From positions 1 through 64,000 of the forward strand of contig LSSL01001193.1 of the NCBI GenBank assembly GCA_001953115.1: a stretch of DNA of 64,000 bases, read 5' to 3'. Below are positions 21,201 through 34,650 of the stretch, one piece after another. The stretch comes from Smittium mucronatum. Lineage: Eukaryota > Kickxellomycota > Harpellomycetes > Harpellales > Legeriomycetaceae. Position 1 is the stretch's first letter, and the number at the start of each line of letters is the position of its first letter. Made by a program: the position numbers and the translations under genes. Under the pieces are notes generated by a model. That model was not told where the DNA came from. It saw only the letters and a list, made by a program, of their open reading frames with translations, and made no database searches.

Positions 21201-24200
21201 TTCTAAATAAAATTTAGATGTATTTTAGAATTTTTGGAGTTTATTTTTTCATCTTAATAACTGCTATTTATAAAGTAAAAAATCATGTAAAAAATCTATA
21301 ATGTGAACTGAAGAGATCTTAATCTTTATAAAACCATATTTAGGATCTCAATATTTTCAAAGAAAAAAATAAAATTTAAATTTGCTTAAAAATAGGTTGC
21401 GCACAATGTTAGCAATGTAAAATTTTTTAGCAGCTCTATTAGTTGAGCTTTTTTAGTCATTATACTGTTTTCTATTTTCTTATACTTTGGCTGTTACCCA
21501 GACAGCGTGGATTGGGGGTTTAATTTAAATTCTGGTGTTTTTTAAAGTTTCTTCTTTTTTTGAGATTTTTACAATGAGTTTAATAATCGTACTGGCTGAA
21601 ATTAAAGCTGGATTATATAAAAAAAACCTCAAAATATATAAATCCACAATTAAAATTTTTTATTAAAAAAGCTAAATATGTTTTTTTTTATGGAAAAAAT
21701 TTTTATGGCATCAATATTATTTTAAACGTGAATTTATTACTTTTTTTCTTCGTTTATATCATTAATTTAAAACAAATGTTTCAGGTTGTGAAATAAAACT
21801 GTCACAGTGCTAATGAAATCATACTTGGAATAATATGATAACTTAAAAGCATAAAAGAAAAAATGGATTTTAAAATATATATCGTATAAAAAATTTATTT
21901 TTAGAGTAAAATTCATTTAAATTACATGTTATTTATGGGGAAAATATCAAAATTCAGTTCTAAAAAATTGAAATGAACTTAAGTATTCATCGTTCAACAA
22001 TAAAAGTTCTTGTGCTTAAAAAAAGAATCAATTTTTTAATTTTAATGATTTTTGTTAGATTCAACACTATATTGGGTTTACAGCAAAAATACCTGTAATT
22101 AAATAATTAATTTAGGAAGATATTAAATTTTGATTGCGGTTTTTATCAGCTAATTCATAAAATTACAATAATTTTACATGTGCTTATATCACTATTGTTG
22201 ACCAATTTGTTAAACACATTTTTTATCTTCCTTTGACTATTTATTACATAAAAAAATTAAATTCTTATTATTTGAGAAACTGAGATAAAAAAGACCTCCG
22301 TTTTTTATTACAATTAGGATTAAAAAAACTTCTCGACGTATCTAATTTTATACATATATATTTTCAAATTTTTAATTTTAGTTATAAGAAATTTACTCGA
22401 TTTTTTAATAATGTTATGTTAGCATCGTCTATTCGAATTTTTTATTGGTTTTTTTTGTAAATTTTGAAACAGAATGGATCATCCTTTTAAAAATTTCTTG
22501 TTTTAAAATTAATTTTTTTATTTTCTTCTTTTTTTTATTGGAGAAATTTTATTTTATTTAAAAAAACATATTTAAAATACAATTTAAAAAAATAATAGTG
22601 CAAAAGTGATTCTTTATGAAATTTCTAATATTAAATCCCTTTTTTCACTCTGCCTAATCAAATTTTCATTATATTTTTGTTTAATTAGAGAAAAATAATA
22701 ACATGAAATATATATATATGTGATTTTAGGAGAATTAAATTGTCAAAAAAAATTTTGGATGTAGTCAGTGTAAATTTTTTATTCTCAGTATCAACTTTAA
22801 ATTGCATTTAACTACATTTTAAACCAATCAAGCTTATAATGAGGCTATAAAAAATCCTTAAAATAGATTTTTTGAAATTTAAATATTTATTTTTATGATT
22901 ATATGTTATAAAAAATTGCAAAAATTCATAAATTCTTACTAATATGGTTCCACATATGAAAAAAATATTGATTTCTTGGGAGTTTTAAGTAGATTAAGAA
23001 CGAAGTAGATCCCTTTTTGATTTTTATATAATAAAAATTTCTACTTGATGGTGAAAATACCTTTCAAAAAATTAATTCTCGTTTTCTAGTTTTTTTGAGC
23101 TAAAAATTTAGGCCTGGGAAATTTTTTTGGATATATATCCATAATTTTTAATTAATATGTTTGTTTTGAAATATATTGGTTAATTAAGATATCACAGTTT
23201 TTTTATTTATGTAATATACGCTCATTGCAGTTATATTTGTTTATATTCGATATTTAATATATTATTCATCTCCCACTAATGGTGATCCATGATTTTAAAA
23301 AATTCTAAGTTTCTTAACAATTTCATAGGTTGCAATTTTTTTAAGAGTATGAGATTTATCCCAATTAGCCTTGCATATTTTCATTATAGTTTTATTTTTA
23401 TATCAGGAAAAAACTTGAGCTGTTTGAATTGATTTATTCATGGATCGGTGGAGCTGATTTTTTCTTAGAAAAAAAAAATCATAGTAGATAAAAGAACCAT
23501 AAATTTTTTTATATAAAATATTATTTGAACTTTGGAAAAATCTTAACTTTTATTAAACCTATAATAAGCATTGAGTACTAATTAGATATTTTAAATTTTA
23601 TTTTCCTTGAAATATATCATTTAATGGCCAAAATTTTACCAAAATATGCGTTTTGGTATTTATTTTTTCCTTAATACAATTGAGAGGATTAGAGATAAAA
23701 CTTGATAAAACACAATTAAAGTAATTCGCGGTAATTTCCATGTGTTAGAAAAACTACCAATTTTTATTTGTTACAACTGAATTTAAGTCACTGATTCAGC
23801 CAAAATATCATTATTTTTTTCGATAACAACCTATTATCCTATAATTAGTCTAAAATAACTGCTAAAATATAATATTTATCGTTAATATAAAAATAATGAC
23901 GCTTTTGAAGAGGATTTACAGTCTAATAGGTGCTTTTTTAGGTTTCTAGAAATTAATAAATATTTTAATGTCCATTTTAAGAACCTGAGCAAACTCTAGA
24001 TAGAAATGATTATATATTATCCAATATTATTATTTTCAGTTAATAAACTAATGCTTTTTTAGGCACTTTTTAATGAGCCTTGCTAGATCAGATCCGTTAT
24101 ATTTATATTTTTTATTTTAATAATGCCTAAATTTTCAACAAGAAGCATTGCCTGAGCAATTAAATATTCAAATTTTCATAATATCTCCTGTTATTTTACC

Positions 24201-27021
24201 GGATTTTCATATTTAACATCGATATGGGCCAATTTTATAACTATTATTTTCGATAAAACTTCCAAAGTGTTAGAATAAGTGATATCCCCCAAAAGATATG
24301 TTTATATTAATATAAAATTTTATAAAAGCTGGATCTATAATACCAGTGTACATAAAGCTAATAATTTTTTAAGAAAAATACATCACAATAAAGATTTTGT
24401 AAATTCGTTTTGATAATTATAGCTATGAAGTTTTTTACAAAGCCATAAGCCTCCATATCTCTTTTTTTTTACCCACAAATACCAGGACCTTTACTATTTT
24501 TTAAAACTGCTAACCAATTAATACTACCAATCCGACTGATGTTGAAATCAAAATATGGGAATGTATGCAGTGATGGGTAACAGAGATACAAAATCGGTAT
24601 TCCTGTAGATTTTTTTGGTATAATCTTTAGGTAATTATCTGAAATTAAAATTCCAAATCGAAATTTTTATATTTTTTAGTTAAAATTTTATTATTCTTCA
24701 TATAAGAAATTACCCGAGATGTTCTTGAGCGTGTTTAAAATGTATTATTCAATGAAATTTTGTTATTTTTTGAGATGAAACATTAATAAATTTTTCATAT
24801 ATTAATTTTATTTTATTATCACAATGAAGCTCCTATATCTTACAATATATTTTATTTGATTTGGTTTAGAAATCAAACAATATATCTGGCAGAACCTCTC
24901 ACATCATACTCTTTAAAATTATTACTGTAATTTTCGATGATTAAATCACTTTTTTGGACAAGGAGTTTGGTCATAACTCATGATAGTTGAGTTAGCTTAA
25001 ATAATCTTATTTTACACCCTAAGATTCTAAATAATACTCTTATATAATTAATTTATATTTAGTCGGCATTAAAATGGTTTAAACTTTTTTATATTTATCA
25101 ATTGGAGAACAGAAAATGGAATCAGCTTGGTATATCTTTTATTTTTTTCGGATATTTTGACTGATTCAAAATTACGCTGAAATTAATCTGCATATGATCA
25201 GATATTTGAGAATTTATTAAAATTTCACCTTTTTTCTCCGCCTCTTAGACACTCTAAAAAGACATGGTTTAACATTAGGCAAATGAAGACTCGATTATAT
25301 CCAAATTCTACCAATGTGTTACTTCATCTAGTTTGTGTAACAATAATATAATACGTACAAATATCTTTGAAATTGAGAAATATATTTTGATGCGCCATAG
25401 TTTTATATACTTTAAAATTTGGATCTTTATTTTTGGGTTTCTAAGATATTTACATCTTTGGATTCGATTCACTGAAATAAACTTCATGGGATATGAAATT
25501 AGTAACTATAATCCCAAAAATCTCTCTGCTCTGATATTTTGTGATATAATCCCAGGTATCAATATGTATAGTTTTTTTAGTCGTTCAATTATAGAAAATG
25601 TACGTTCATTAAAGTTAATATTAAGCCGATTTAAAATTTTTTACAAGTAGTTTTAGCTTTAATACAGGTAAAAGGATAATTTCATGAGGTACAAGAATTC
25701 TTTTTTTTGCAGAGCTGAGATAATATTCAAGATTTTCTTCTGAATTTTTAGGGACAAATAAATAAATTAAATAAATAAATCAGAGTTTATATATTACTCT
25801 CATGTTTAATGAAAATGATTTTGGGGCTATTTAATTAGTATTAGATTCATTGATTAAACGTTTATAATATTTGCATTCTCATGATTTGGTTCAAATGGAT
25901 TTTTTTATCGATTTTTTTTACTTTTTCCCTACAGAGTTTTATTATCAATATACTTTCGAATTTTCCTGATTTAATCATTATGAATAGCTTTTGTTTTGTG
26001 ATAACAAAAAAAAATCACCTCGTTGGGAATTTTTTGCTTTGTTATTTTTACTATAAACTCATCCCTCTTCAATGAATATTTTTAATAACTCGCGGCTTAG
26101 CTTTTTTATTTTTGAGAATTTTCGTATTACGTACAGTATTTTTTTACTCTTTATTTTTCATCTTATATTATCTTTCTTATGATCATTAATTATTGGAGAT
26201 TTTATTAAATCATAATTGTGGCGACTTATTAATCTGAACATATATTATATTATGTATTATCATGATGATAGTCTACATCTAGACCTTAAGAATATGTGAT
26301 TTTGATGTATATTCCTCACTTAATGTAGAATTCAGCACTATTTTTTTATTGAACTGATTTTTTTTTAAAAAAAAGTAATCGTATCGGGTGGTGAATTGAT
26401 AATTATATCATATTCGATATAAAATTATGGGATTGTTTCATATTTATTAACTAAACCAATCAAAATGATTAAAACTATCACAACATATTTCAATTTATTT
26501 AAATGGGAAAAATTTTGATGATATTTTCACAAATAAAAAAATATGAAATTTTCACAAAAAAGTATAAAAGAAAAAATAAAGTTTTTAAAGCAATAAATTT
26601 CATATATATATGTATATTCTAAAGATGGACTCGTAAATAAAAAAAGAGTGGAATAGAAGATGTCTTCAGATTAAATATATATAAAAAATAACACGTAGGA
26701 ATATATTAATATTAAACCAAATCTAAGCAAAGTAAAAGATTTGCTTTCAGCATTTTTAATATATGGATGCCGAAAAAAAACATTTGCTTTCTAAAATTCG
26801 CAATTATTACCAAAATTTTAAAGAATATACACATTATCTTTATAGGAAAAACTTTAAATTTTGATATATATCTTTAAAAATTTATTTTTATTTACTCTAT
26901 AAACTTCATAAAAAATTTTAAATAAACAAAAGCGAAACAATATTTTACAATGATACAGAGAACCCCCCAAAATTCAAGTTCCAATATCCCTTAATATCTA
27001 CCCACTAAATTTGCGGAGAAT
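18291..27021. other. Gene desert, A+T-rich
   Basis: About 8.7 kb in which every frame is short and dominated by Ile, Leu, Asn, Lys and Phe. I see no domain signature, RNA gene or transposon end. Frames such as 25333-25650 and 25881-26075 (plus) look like chance products of low-complexity DNA. Confidence 0.5.
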
Positions 27022-27513
27022 ATAGTTCTCAGCATTAAAGAGACTTCATATAAAAAGAAACCATATACATATATAGCATTTAAAGGCATGTTTGAGCCTT
27101 ATTTGAATTTAATTGGATCATTTAAATTTCTAACTGGACTCTTTAAAGATTTGATCAGGTCTTTCACGAATTACATTTAGCCATTTAAATTTTTAAGTTG
27201 AAAATTTTACAAATCACATCGATCCTTTAAGATTCAAGGATTGAACCTTTTACAAATACTTTTTGAGTTTTTTACAAACCAAAACCAGAATTTTTAGGAA
27301 TTTGATTTTTGCTTTTTATAAAAAATAAATGAAAAATTTCCATTTTTTAAATTGAACGATTTGAATCCAAAAATTATTTCATGTAAAAATAACATCGATA
27401 ATTTTGAAAAATAAAGTGAGATTTTTTTCCATATTTTAAAACTTGGAAAAGTGTTAATTGAACGTATTCATTAAAAAAATTTTGAATTGGGGTGTGGAAA
27501 TTTAGTTCCATAT
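27022..27513 (+). repeat. Left long inverted repeat of the IS630/Tc1-like element
   Basis: Matches the reverse complement of 28820-29303 nearly base for base; scattered single-base differences include AATTGGATCA against the expected AATTAGATCA near 27115. Confidence 0.9.
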
Positions 27514-27589
27514 TAATCCCATATTATTATTATTTAAGAATTGAACTATTATGGAAGGAATTAATAAAAAGATACATTTTTGTTAGAAA

Positions 27590-28744
27590 GGGTAAATCAC
27601 AGAATAATAGGATTTTTTTTTAAAAAAAAATATAAAATTGTTTATCAATAGTCAAATTTATGTTTCTGTTCATGTGTGAAAAACAAACTTTATATCTTTC
27701 TCACTAAATTTTCAATAGCGCCCTTAATAAGATAAAAAAGATTTATATCTCGTGTATTTGATTCGCTAATCCTCATGCGTACATATATTTTTATCTTGAT
27801 ATAAAACGTTTAAACGAGGTTCAAAATTTAAGAATACGGTGATAAAATTTTAAACCTACCCATACTATGAAATAAAATCCCCGAATAATTGGATATTATG
27901 TACACAGGAATTTTCAATTGAAATAAAGTTATTATAAAGAGAAATTCATCGTGTAAACTTACCCATAAGCCTCTTTTATAAAAATTGTAAAAAGTGCCGC
28001 ATTATCAGTTCTATTCGAAACCATTTTAGTATTTTCTATTTTTTTATAATTGATAGCCGATAATAAAGTGAAATTACTCCCACTACGGTCTGAATTTTTC
28101 CCGAAGCTCGGTTTCCAGATTGAGAGCGTTCCATTCTTCTTCTGAGGAGAAAATTAAAACCAGAATCATCAGTCAATAAATAATAATTCCTGTCTGATGA
28201 AACGTTGTAGTTAAAAAGCCTTGCACAGTTTACTCTCAGTTCTAATTTAGATTCTGAACTTTAAAAAAAAATTTAGTAATTTTTTAGATGGTTATTTTTA
28301 GCTTTTTCAAAGCTTTTGATATTGATGAGACGGATATTATTACTCCCATTTTTATAAAAATCTGCAGTTTAATTATTGACAGCGTGGTTTCTGGGTTATC
28401 TTCAGCCGATTTTTTTTATGGATAAAAGAATAACATCGATTATTTTTGAAGCTCTCCTATTTTTTCTAGGATTTTCTTGTATTGACGCAGCATCAATTTG
28501 ATTTTGATTTTTTTTTTTTATAATTATTTATACAATCTGCCACTATTACTTTATAAAAACAGTAGCCAATTACTAAAATTTCAGAAGCTTTTTTTATAGA
28601 AATTCCGTTGTAGAAAACCACTGACAGATAGCTTTGTTTTAGTTTATTTGTTACCTTATGGTGTTTCTTATTTCCTCCAGATTGGGTTTGAATTTCGTAA
28701 GTTTCACTGATTTCTTCTCCATGAATTTTAAATTTTAAAGACAA
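27590..28744 (-). pseudogene. IS630/Tc1-like DDE transposase pseudogene
   Basis: The first 83 codons (28744-28493) contain a helix-turn-helix pattern: Val-Thr-Asn-Lys-Leu-Lys, then Gly-Ile-Ser-Ile-Lys-Lys-Ala-Ser-Glu-Ile-Leu. Next comes a broken linker (Glu-Asn-Pro-Arg near 28460). The core follows near 28177-28090: Leu-Thr-Asp-Asp-Ser-Gly-Phe-Asn-Phe with Arg-Arg-Arg and Arg-Ser-Gln-Ser-Gly, matching the first catalytic Asp block of IS630/Tc1-like enzymes. Then come a Gly-Ser/Val-rich strand and Phe-Thr-Leu-Leu-Ser-Ala-Ile (about 28070-28045). A GTAAGT after Glu-Ala-Tyr-Gly (about 27960) could be a splice donor or a shift. The third catalytic residue is not identifiable. It lies between the two arms, as an autonomous element would have it. 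Confidence 0.72.
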
Positions 28745-28819
28745 ATAAAGTGCCTACATTTTGTGATTAAACTACCAATAAATAGTTTCAATTACTTGAA
28801 TAATGGCAATAATGGACTC

Positions 28820-29303
28820 ATATGGAACTAGATTTCCACACCCCAATTCAAAATTTTTTAATGAATACGGTCAATTAACACTTTTCCAAGTTTTAAAATA
28901 TGGAAAAAAATCTCATTTTATTTTTCAAAATTATCGATGTTATTTTTACATGAAATAATTTTTGGATTCAAATCGTTCAACTTAAAAAATGGAAATTTTT
29001 CATTTATTTTTTATAAAAAGCAAAAATCAAATTCCTAAAAATTCTGGTTTTGGTTTGTAAAAAACTCAAAAAGTATTTGTAAAAGGTTCAATCCTTGAAT
29101 CTTAAAGGATCGATGTGATTTGTAAAATTTTCAACTTAAAAATTTAAATGGCTAAATGTAATTCGTGAAAGACCTGATCAAATCTTTAAAGAGTCCAGTT
29201 AGAAATTTAAATGATCTAATTAAATTCAAATAAGGCTCAAATATGCCTTTAAATGCTATATATGTATATGGTTTCTTTTTATATGAAGTCTCTTTAATGC
29301 TGA
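28820..29303 (-). repeat. Right long inverted repeat, truncated by the assembly gap
   Basis: Inverted partner of 27022-27513; stops at the first N within CTCAGC/GCTGA, a few bases short of the outer end. Confidence 0.9.
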
Positions 29304-29455
29304 NNNNNNNNNNNNNNNNNNNNNNNNNNNNNNNNNNNNNNNNNNNNNNNNNNNNNNNNNNNNNNNNNNNNNNNNNNNNNNNNNNNNNNNNNNNNNNNNN
29401 NNNNNNNNNNNNNNNNNNNNNNNNNNNNNNNNNNNNNNNNNNNNNNNNNNNNNNN
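29304..29455. other. Assembly gap (152 N)
   Basis: A run of N. The 297 bases after it (29456-29752) repeat 29009-29303 base for base as far as I can check, so two contig ends probably overlap here. Confidence 0.97.
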
Positions 29456-29760
29456 ATTTTTTATAAAAAGCAAAAATCAAATTCCTAAAAATTCTGGTTT
29501 TGGTTTGTAAAAAACTCAAAAAGTATTTGTAAAAGGTTCAATCCTTGAATCTTAAAGGATCGATGTGATTTGTAAAATTTTCAACTTAAAAATTTAAATG
29601 GCTAAATGTAATTCGTGAAAGACCTGATCAAATCTTTAAAGAGTCCAGTTAGAAATTTAAATGATCTAATTAAATTCAAATAAGGCTCAAATATGCCTTT
29701 AAATGCTATATATGTATATGGTTTCTTTTTATATGAAGTCTCTTTAATGCTGATAACTAT
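29456..29760 (-). repeat. Second copy of the right inverted repeat end
   Basis: Identical to 29009-29303 and then extends past it to TGATAACTAT, giving the outer edge missing before the gap. Most likely a scaffolding duplication. Confidence 0.85.
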
Positions 29761-32204
29761 CGACTCACCATAATTATTCTGTAATCTGATGTCTTCTGTA
29801 AATGTGTATTTGGTTATGTCTTTCGGAATTATTTTTTTGTGTGTGATTTTAAGAGTTTTTATTGGCTTCTTTTAAGATTTTTTTATAATCTTATATTACA
29901 TAAGATAAATATATAATACAGTTCTAGTGTAAATATAAGAGAAATAGAAAAATAAGATGCATTATTTATTGAACATGCTTAAAATCTTTTATTGATAAGA
30001 TTTTTTAAAAAAAGAGTAGACGCAAAAAAATTATTATTTGAATTTAATTAAGTTTAATAGTTTTTTGACACTTAGAAAAGTTAAAATTGATTATTTTTTG
30101 GTATCAGAAATTTAATTTATGCATTTCCACGGCTTTATATGTATAACTTTTGAGCTTTATATTCTATTAAAATAATCCATTTTATAAAAACAAATAGCTT
30201 TAACTTTATTAAATGATTACTTTTCTTTGCAGGTGAAAATTTCTAAACATACAGATGATAAGATTCCCTCCATTCCCCTTCTATTCTTTGTTCCTTGAAT
30301 TTTCCCTTTTTAAAAAGAGTATTAATTTAGATCATTATATAATTAATCAATACCAGAATTGTAATCTCTTCCACATATGTGTGTATATATGTTTTTTGTG
30401 CTTATTTTTTTCTTTTCAAAATCAATATTTCTCTTCCAAATATATCTTAAATTTAAAACATAGCGAATTAAAGGTGTTAAAAATCGTTCTTTATAAAAAA
30501 AAAATCTGCTTATTTTCAAAAAATTCATCTATAGTCTCATATAATTCGGATTTTTTGGTATCTTAAAATTTCATTTGATAGTCTTCTGAACATTTTGAGG
30601 TTTCCTAATTTTTTTTCGCCTCTTTTGATAGCGAGGTTAATTTTAGATCATTCTTTGAATCGCTTATCTCTAAATTTAATTCAGAAATTTTGATTTTTAG
30701 GATTTTTTTTTTGGATGGTCTCTTCGATGACTTTCCACATTCTGATCTCAACTACACGAAAATTTCCTCAATTTGTGTAATTGGCGAATTAAATTTGAAT
30801 ACTTATCGGTAAATTTTTTTATGATCGGTGATTTGTTCCCTTTTTTGAGCCGGACACATTCCGATTTCCAATGAACAGTCTTTTTACAGTGTCCTCATGA
30901 TTTTCTACATTCTCTTTAAAAGATTTTTATCTTAGTTTACTCACAATTATAAAAGCTTGAAAAGACTGCCTCTTTGCGATCCTTTTTTTTTAAAGGATAA
31001 CTTTCATGCCATATTGAAGATATTCTACCGATTTCATTTTTAACTATGCAATAATACCGTATATGGTATCAAAAATTGATGTCTCTTTATAAATTGTTTA
31101 TTTTATACCAATATCTTCATAATTGAATATGAAGGTTATAAGTATTTTTCTAATGCAAATGGTTTGATTTCATTCAAAGTTATTTCATTAAACATCAAAG
31201 CATTTACGTAAGAATAGCTGCATCATTATTTTATTTAAAAATGAGTACTTTATTTTTACTCTGTGGACGTCTTTTCTCATTATTTATATTTTGAAATATA
31301 ACAGAAGAAAAATTTGAAGCCACTCATATAAACATCCTTAAATTTCGCCTAGAAAACCCCTGTTTAAATTACTGAACAAAAAAACGCAGCTATTTTTACA
31401 TCTTTCTTCCCCTTCATGAAGTAGATGTTTAAAAGATACTTATAAATAGATGAACTTATCTTTCATGTTTTAAATTATGGGTTTTTTTTTCTTTTGAGGA
31501 AGGATGAGTGGGTTATTTTTCATTTTGAGCATTTTTTAGCGCTTTGGTTTATTTTCAGTCTAGCACTCCAGGAGATTTCACCACCGCTCGGTGTCTTTAC
31601 ACTCTTAATGGAATTTCTAGAGGAATTCTACTTAACTACCTCGATCAAAAGTATCCGGTTGTCTTATAGAGTCCCAGCTCCTCTATGTTAAGATCTTTAA
31701 TAGTAGAAAAATTATTATTTTACTTTTTTGTTTTACTTTATCTTTTTTGATTTTATTATCGATAAAATAATTCGAGATTCAAATCGTTTTTTTTCGAATT
31801 TAGGATATTTTATCTGTTAGTTGCACTAATTTATCGATAAGAACTAACTCAGAATAGCCCGTATTCAATATACAGCTTTCTAGTTCTAGAAGAAAAAGCT
31901 TTTATTGGCTGTTTTGGTGTCGATAATAAAGAAGATAAGTAATAAAATTGAGTTATTTAAATATTGGGGTTGTGATTTTATTGTATATTCCACTAAAAAA
32001 ATTCAAAAACAGACAAAATGAAATCAAGAAATCAACAAAAATCTTTTTTTAAAAAATTGTGAATTTATCTCAATTATTAAAAATTCAGCGCAATACCCGA
32101 AGCTATTCCAATGAGCACATTTTTCTTCAAATAATAAATGATTATTTGAAAAGAAAATTTATTTATCAAATAAAATGAAAAATATAATAACCACTGGTTA
32201 AATA
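29761..32204. other. A+T-rich stretch, no gene seen
   Basis: No supported coding region. Frames at 30255-30566 and 31494-31691 are low-complexity or lack any recognised feature. Confidence 0.45.
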
Positions 32205-32337
32205 ATATAACTCTATTACTGGATTTGGAATGCTTTTTCGCTTGAAACACGTTATATCGATAAATTTAATTGTTCTTCGAGAATTTAAATTAAATAAATG
32301 ACATCACAATTTATCAAAATAACGCTATTTTATTGAA
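32205..32337 (+). repeat. Left arm of pogo-like element
   Basis: Inverted partner of 34651-34785. Confidence 0.75.
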
Positions 32338-33203
32338 ATTATTTGGATTTTATGCCAATTATAAGCATTCGATAATTTACTTTTTATTTGGTGCATATTT
32401 CAGATTTAACTAATTAAGCATAATATTCTCGATAAAATTCGATTTATCAAATAGAGAAAAGGTGTCTTGATTTGATAAATATCACCTATATAAAGGTTCC
32501 ACCATTTTTTTAAAATATTTGCAAATTTTTTATAATTATATCTATTAACTGAATATTTTTTAATAAATTATAGTAAAATTTTTTATTTTCTTAACGAAAA
32601 ACACATAATTCAAGGTCTACTTTCTTGATTTCAAGATATCGATGAAAACATGCCATAAAGTTTTGAAGTTGAAAGAAATTTTGAAATATAATATTCAGTT
32701 CCTGATTTATATTTTGACCAGCCGACTAATTATGGGCTCAAAACAATGAAAACTTAGATTTAAACTATTTAGATATTCTTTTCGAGTTATTGAGTCAAAA
32801 TTTGTCGAAAATTAAGGGTATAAAGGGGAAATAGCCAAAAATTTATCTGAGAGATGGTTTAATTTTTTATCTTTCATTTTTAAAAGTACATTCAGCCTAT
32901 TCCTCTATTTGTATTTCATACAATATGAACTCGGTTACAGCACAAAGATTGATCCAAAGAATAGCAAATTCTATCAAGGAAAGTTTGAAAACCAAGCCTC
33001 TAGTTTTTTTTAAAAAAAAGATCAATAATCACTAGGTATAAACTATTCTAATTACCCGGAATCTTCTTTAGGTATAGATGCATTCATTCGAGAATGCTAA
33101 AGATTCTCACCTGATTTTAGAGACTCAAAGGTTTTGTTCTCAGTAAAGCGCAAGAAGTATTGTCTAAAAATAATTTGCTCATATTACTGATTTAAGAGTA
33201 GTA

Positions 33204-33545
33204 ATGATGATCCTGTTTAATCATGGCTCAATGTGTGATTTTAAAGTATTTCTGAATAGATTAAATATGTATATAAAACCTCTTCTGAAGATTCCAGAAA
33301 AAATTACACCAGAAGAAATACAGCACTGGTCAGTAATAGAATATTTAGGGTACTTGGTGGTGATCGGATATATTTCAGCTATTTCTCATCCAAAGGGATC
33401 GAATTTAAATCAGATAGATTTAATTAACAAAAAAAAGTTTTCATCCTTATGGATAATATGTAAAAAATATAATAGCAGGTTAAAGCTGCTATATGGAGCT
33501 GCAAGATTAAAAATCAAAACGAGAAAGAGGAACATAAAGACATAA
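33204..33545 (+). CDS. Hypothetical protein inside the pogo-like element (113 aa)
   Basis: I do not recognise it. The 113 codons have more even composition than the surrounding A/T-rich frames. Two Trp occur (near residues 42 and 83), a Pro-Glu-Lys-Ile-Thr-Pro-Glu-Glu segment near 31-38, a hydrophobic Tyr-Leu-Gly-Tyr-Leu-Val-Val-Ile-Gly-Tyr segment near 47-56, and a strongly basic tail (Lys-Ile-Lys-Thr-Arg-Lys-Arg). Residues before the first Met at 33204 do not extend the frame usefully. It is the only sizeable frame between the two arms. It could be a fragment of the element's own protein, a captured host exon, or chance; confidence that it is a real gene is low. Confidence 0.3.
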   Translation: MMILFNHGSMCDFKVFLNRLNMYIKPLLKIPEKITPEEIQHWSVIEYLGYLVVIGYISAISHPKGSNLNQIDLINKKKFSSLWIICKKYNSRLKLLYGAARLKIKTRKRNIKT

Positions 33546-33989
33546 ATTGTATTTGTATAACACTGAAATATTACCATCACAAATTACATCCATTGATAAG
33601 GGAAAAAGCTATTAATAATATCTTTTATTTTTTTTCAAAAAATATCCAACATAAAAAATTTCATCTCAATATTTTCTTGAATTTTTATTTATAAAAACGC
33701 ATTAAAATAATTTAATAATCAAAATTATTATACAGTATAAAATATGTTGTACTCTATGGTAATCCTATCTAAATATTACTTGCGATGTGATCGTTAAATA
33801 TATATAGTAAAGATATGAAGTTAGTAATATATATGTTTTATTGGTGTAAGATATATTAGCTGTATAATATGATCCATTTATACTGTAGATATGGATAAAA
33901 AAGAATAATAATAACAAATTAACGATAGTTATTACGGTTTTCAACATTTTACTTTAAAAATAAAACATATTATGAAAACACTTGCGAGT

Positions 33990-34036
33990 TTATCCCTTGA
34001 GCCAATGCCCAGCGGGTACAAGGCCACTAGAACGAC
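33990..34036 (+). repeat. Short G+C-rich dispersed motif, copy 2
   Basis: Aligns with the minus strand of 2862-2925 (about 80 percent over 46 bases). It also reads Glu-Pro-Met-Pro-Ser-Gly-Tyr in one frame. No open frame of useful length surrounds it, so the match is at DNA level or marks a decayed coding end. Confidence 0.5.
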
Positions 34037-34650
34037 AGATTGGATTGTGATGAAATTAATTAATTATTTTTTTCGTGTATTGTGTTTTAATTATAGTTTT
34101 TTTTAGTATTTAAATATTATAAATAAATGGCTTTTAAAAAAACCTTGTTATTTTACTATTTTAAAGTGTTAAAATGTCTATAAAAACTTATATTAATCAA
34201 ATATAACTGCATTTTTGCAAATTCAAATGTTTCCTTATTCGCTTTAGTCGATTTTTGGATTTAGTTTAATCACAGCCCATCATTTCTTTATTGGATGGAG
34301 TTGAGAAAAAAATAAATAGAAAATATACAGTAACAGCTCATACTGTTTTTTGAATTTTGTACAAAGTATATGTATATCATTTAAATTAAGTTTTTTGTGT
34401 AGCAATTTATTATTTGAATAATTATTTTTATGGTATAAATAGAATTGAAATCAAAAAAATATCCGACTATGTAACATCGTTACATTTATAAGATATAATT
34501 TTTTTGATGCATTCCATCAAATAATTGAAAAGATAATTCGAAAATTCAAATCCCTGTCCTTTGATAATTTTAATCGTTTTGTTATAAAATTCGAGTATGA
34601 TGATATCAAATGAAAATCAAAAAAATCATAAAACCGCTTAATCAGAGTCA

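Larger units (their letters stand above)
27022..29760 (-). mobile_element. IS630/Tc1-like DNA transposon with long inverted repeats, decayed; contains the assembly gap
   Basis: The left arm 27022-27513 recurs inverted from 28820 to 29303, where Ns begin, and the end of the right arm reappears after the gap (to about 29760). The outer edge reads ATAGTTNTCAGCATTAAAGAGAC in both arms. The 1.3 kb between arms holds, on the minus strand, remnants of a DDE transposase: a helix-turn-helix region (28744-28493) and a catalytic-core fragment (about 28250-27950). Arms near 490 bp are long for this superfamily. Because 29456-29752 duplicates 29009-29303, the true element is probably about 2.3 kb. Confidence 0.78.

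Noticed and set aside
25333..25650. 105-codon plus-strand frame
   Set aside because: Ile/Phe/Asn-dominated, no motif, and no neighbouring transposon or gene signal; judged a chance frame.
30255..30566. 103-codon plus-strand frame beginning with Pro/Phe-rich sequence
   Set aside because: Low complexity, no recognisable domain, composition like the surrounding noncoding A/T-rich DNA.
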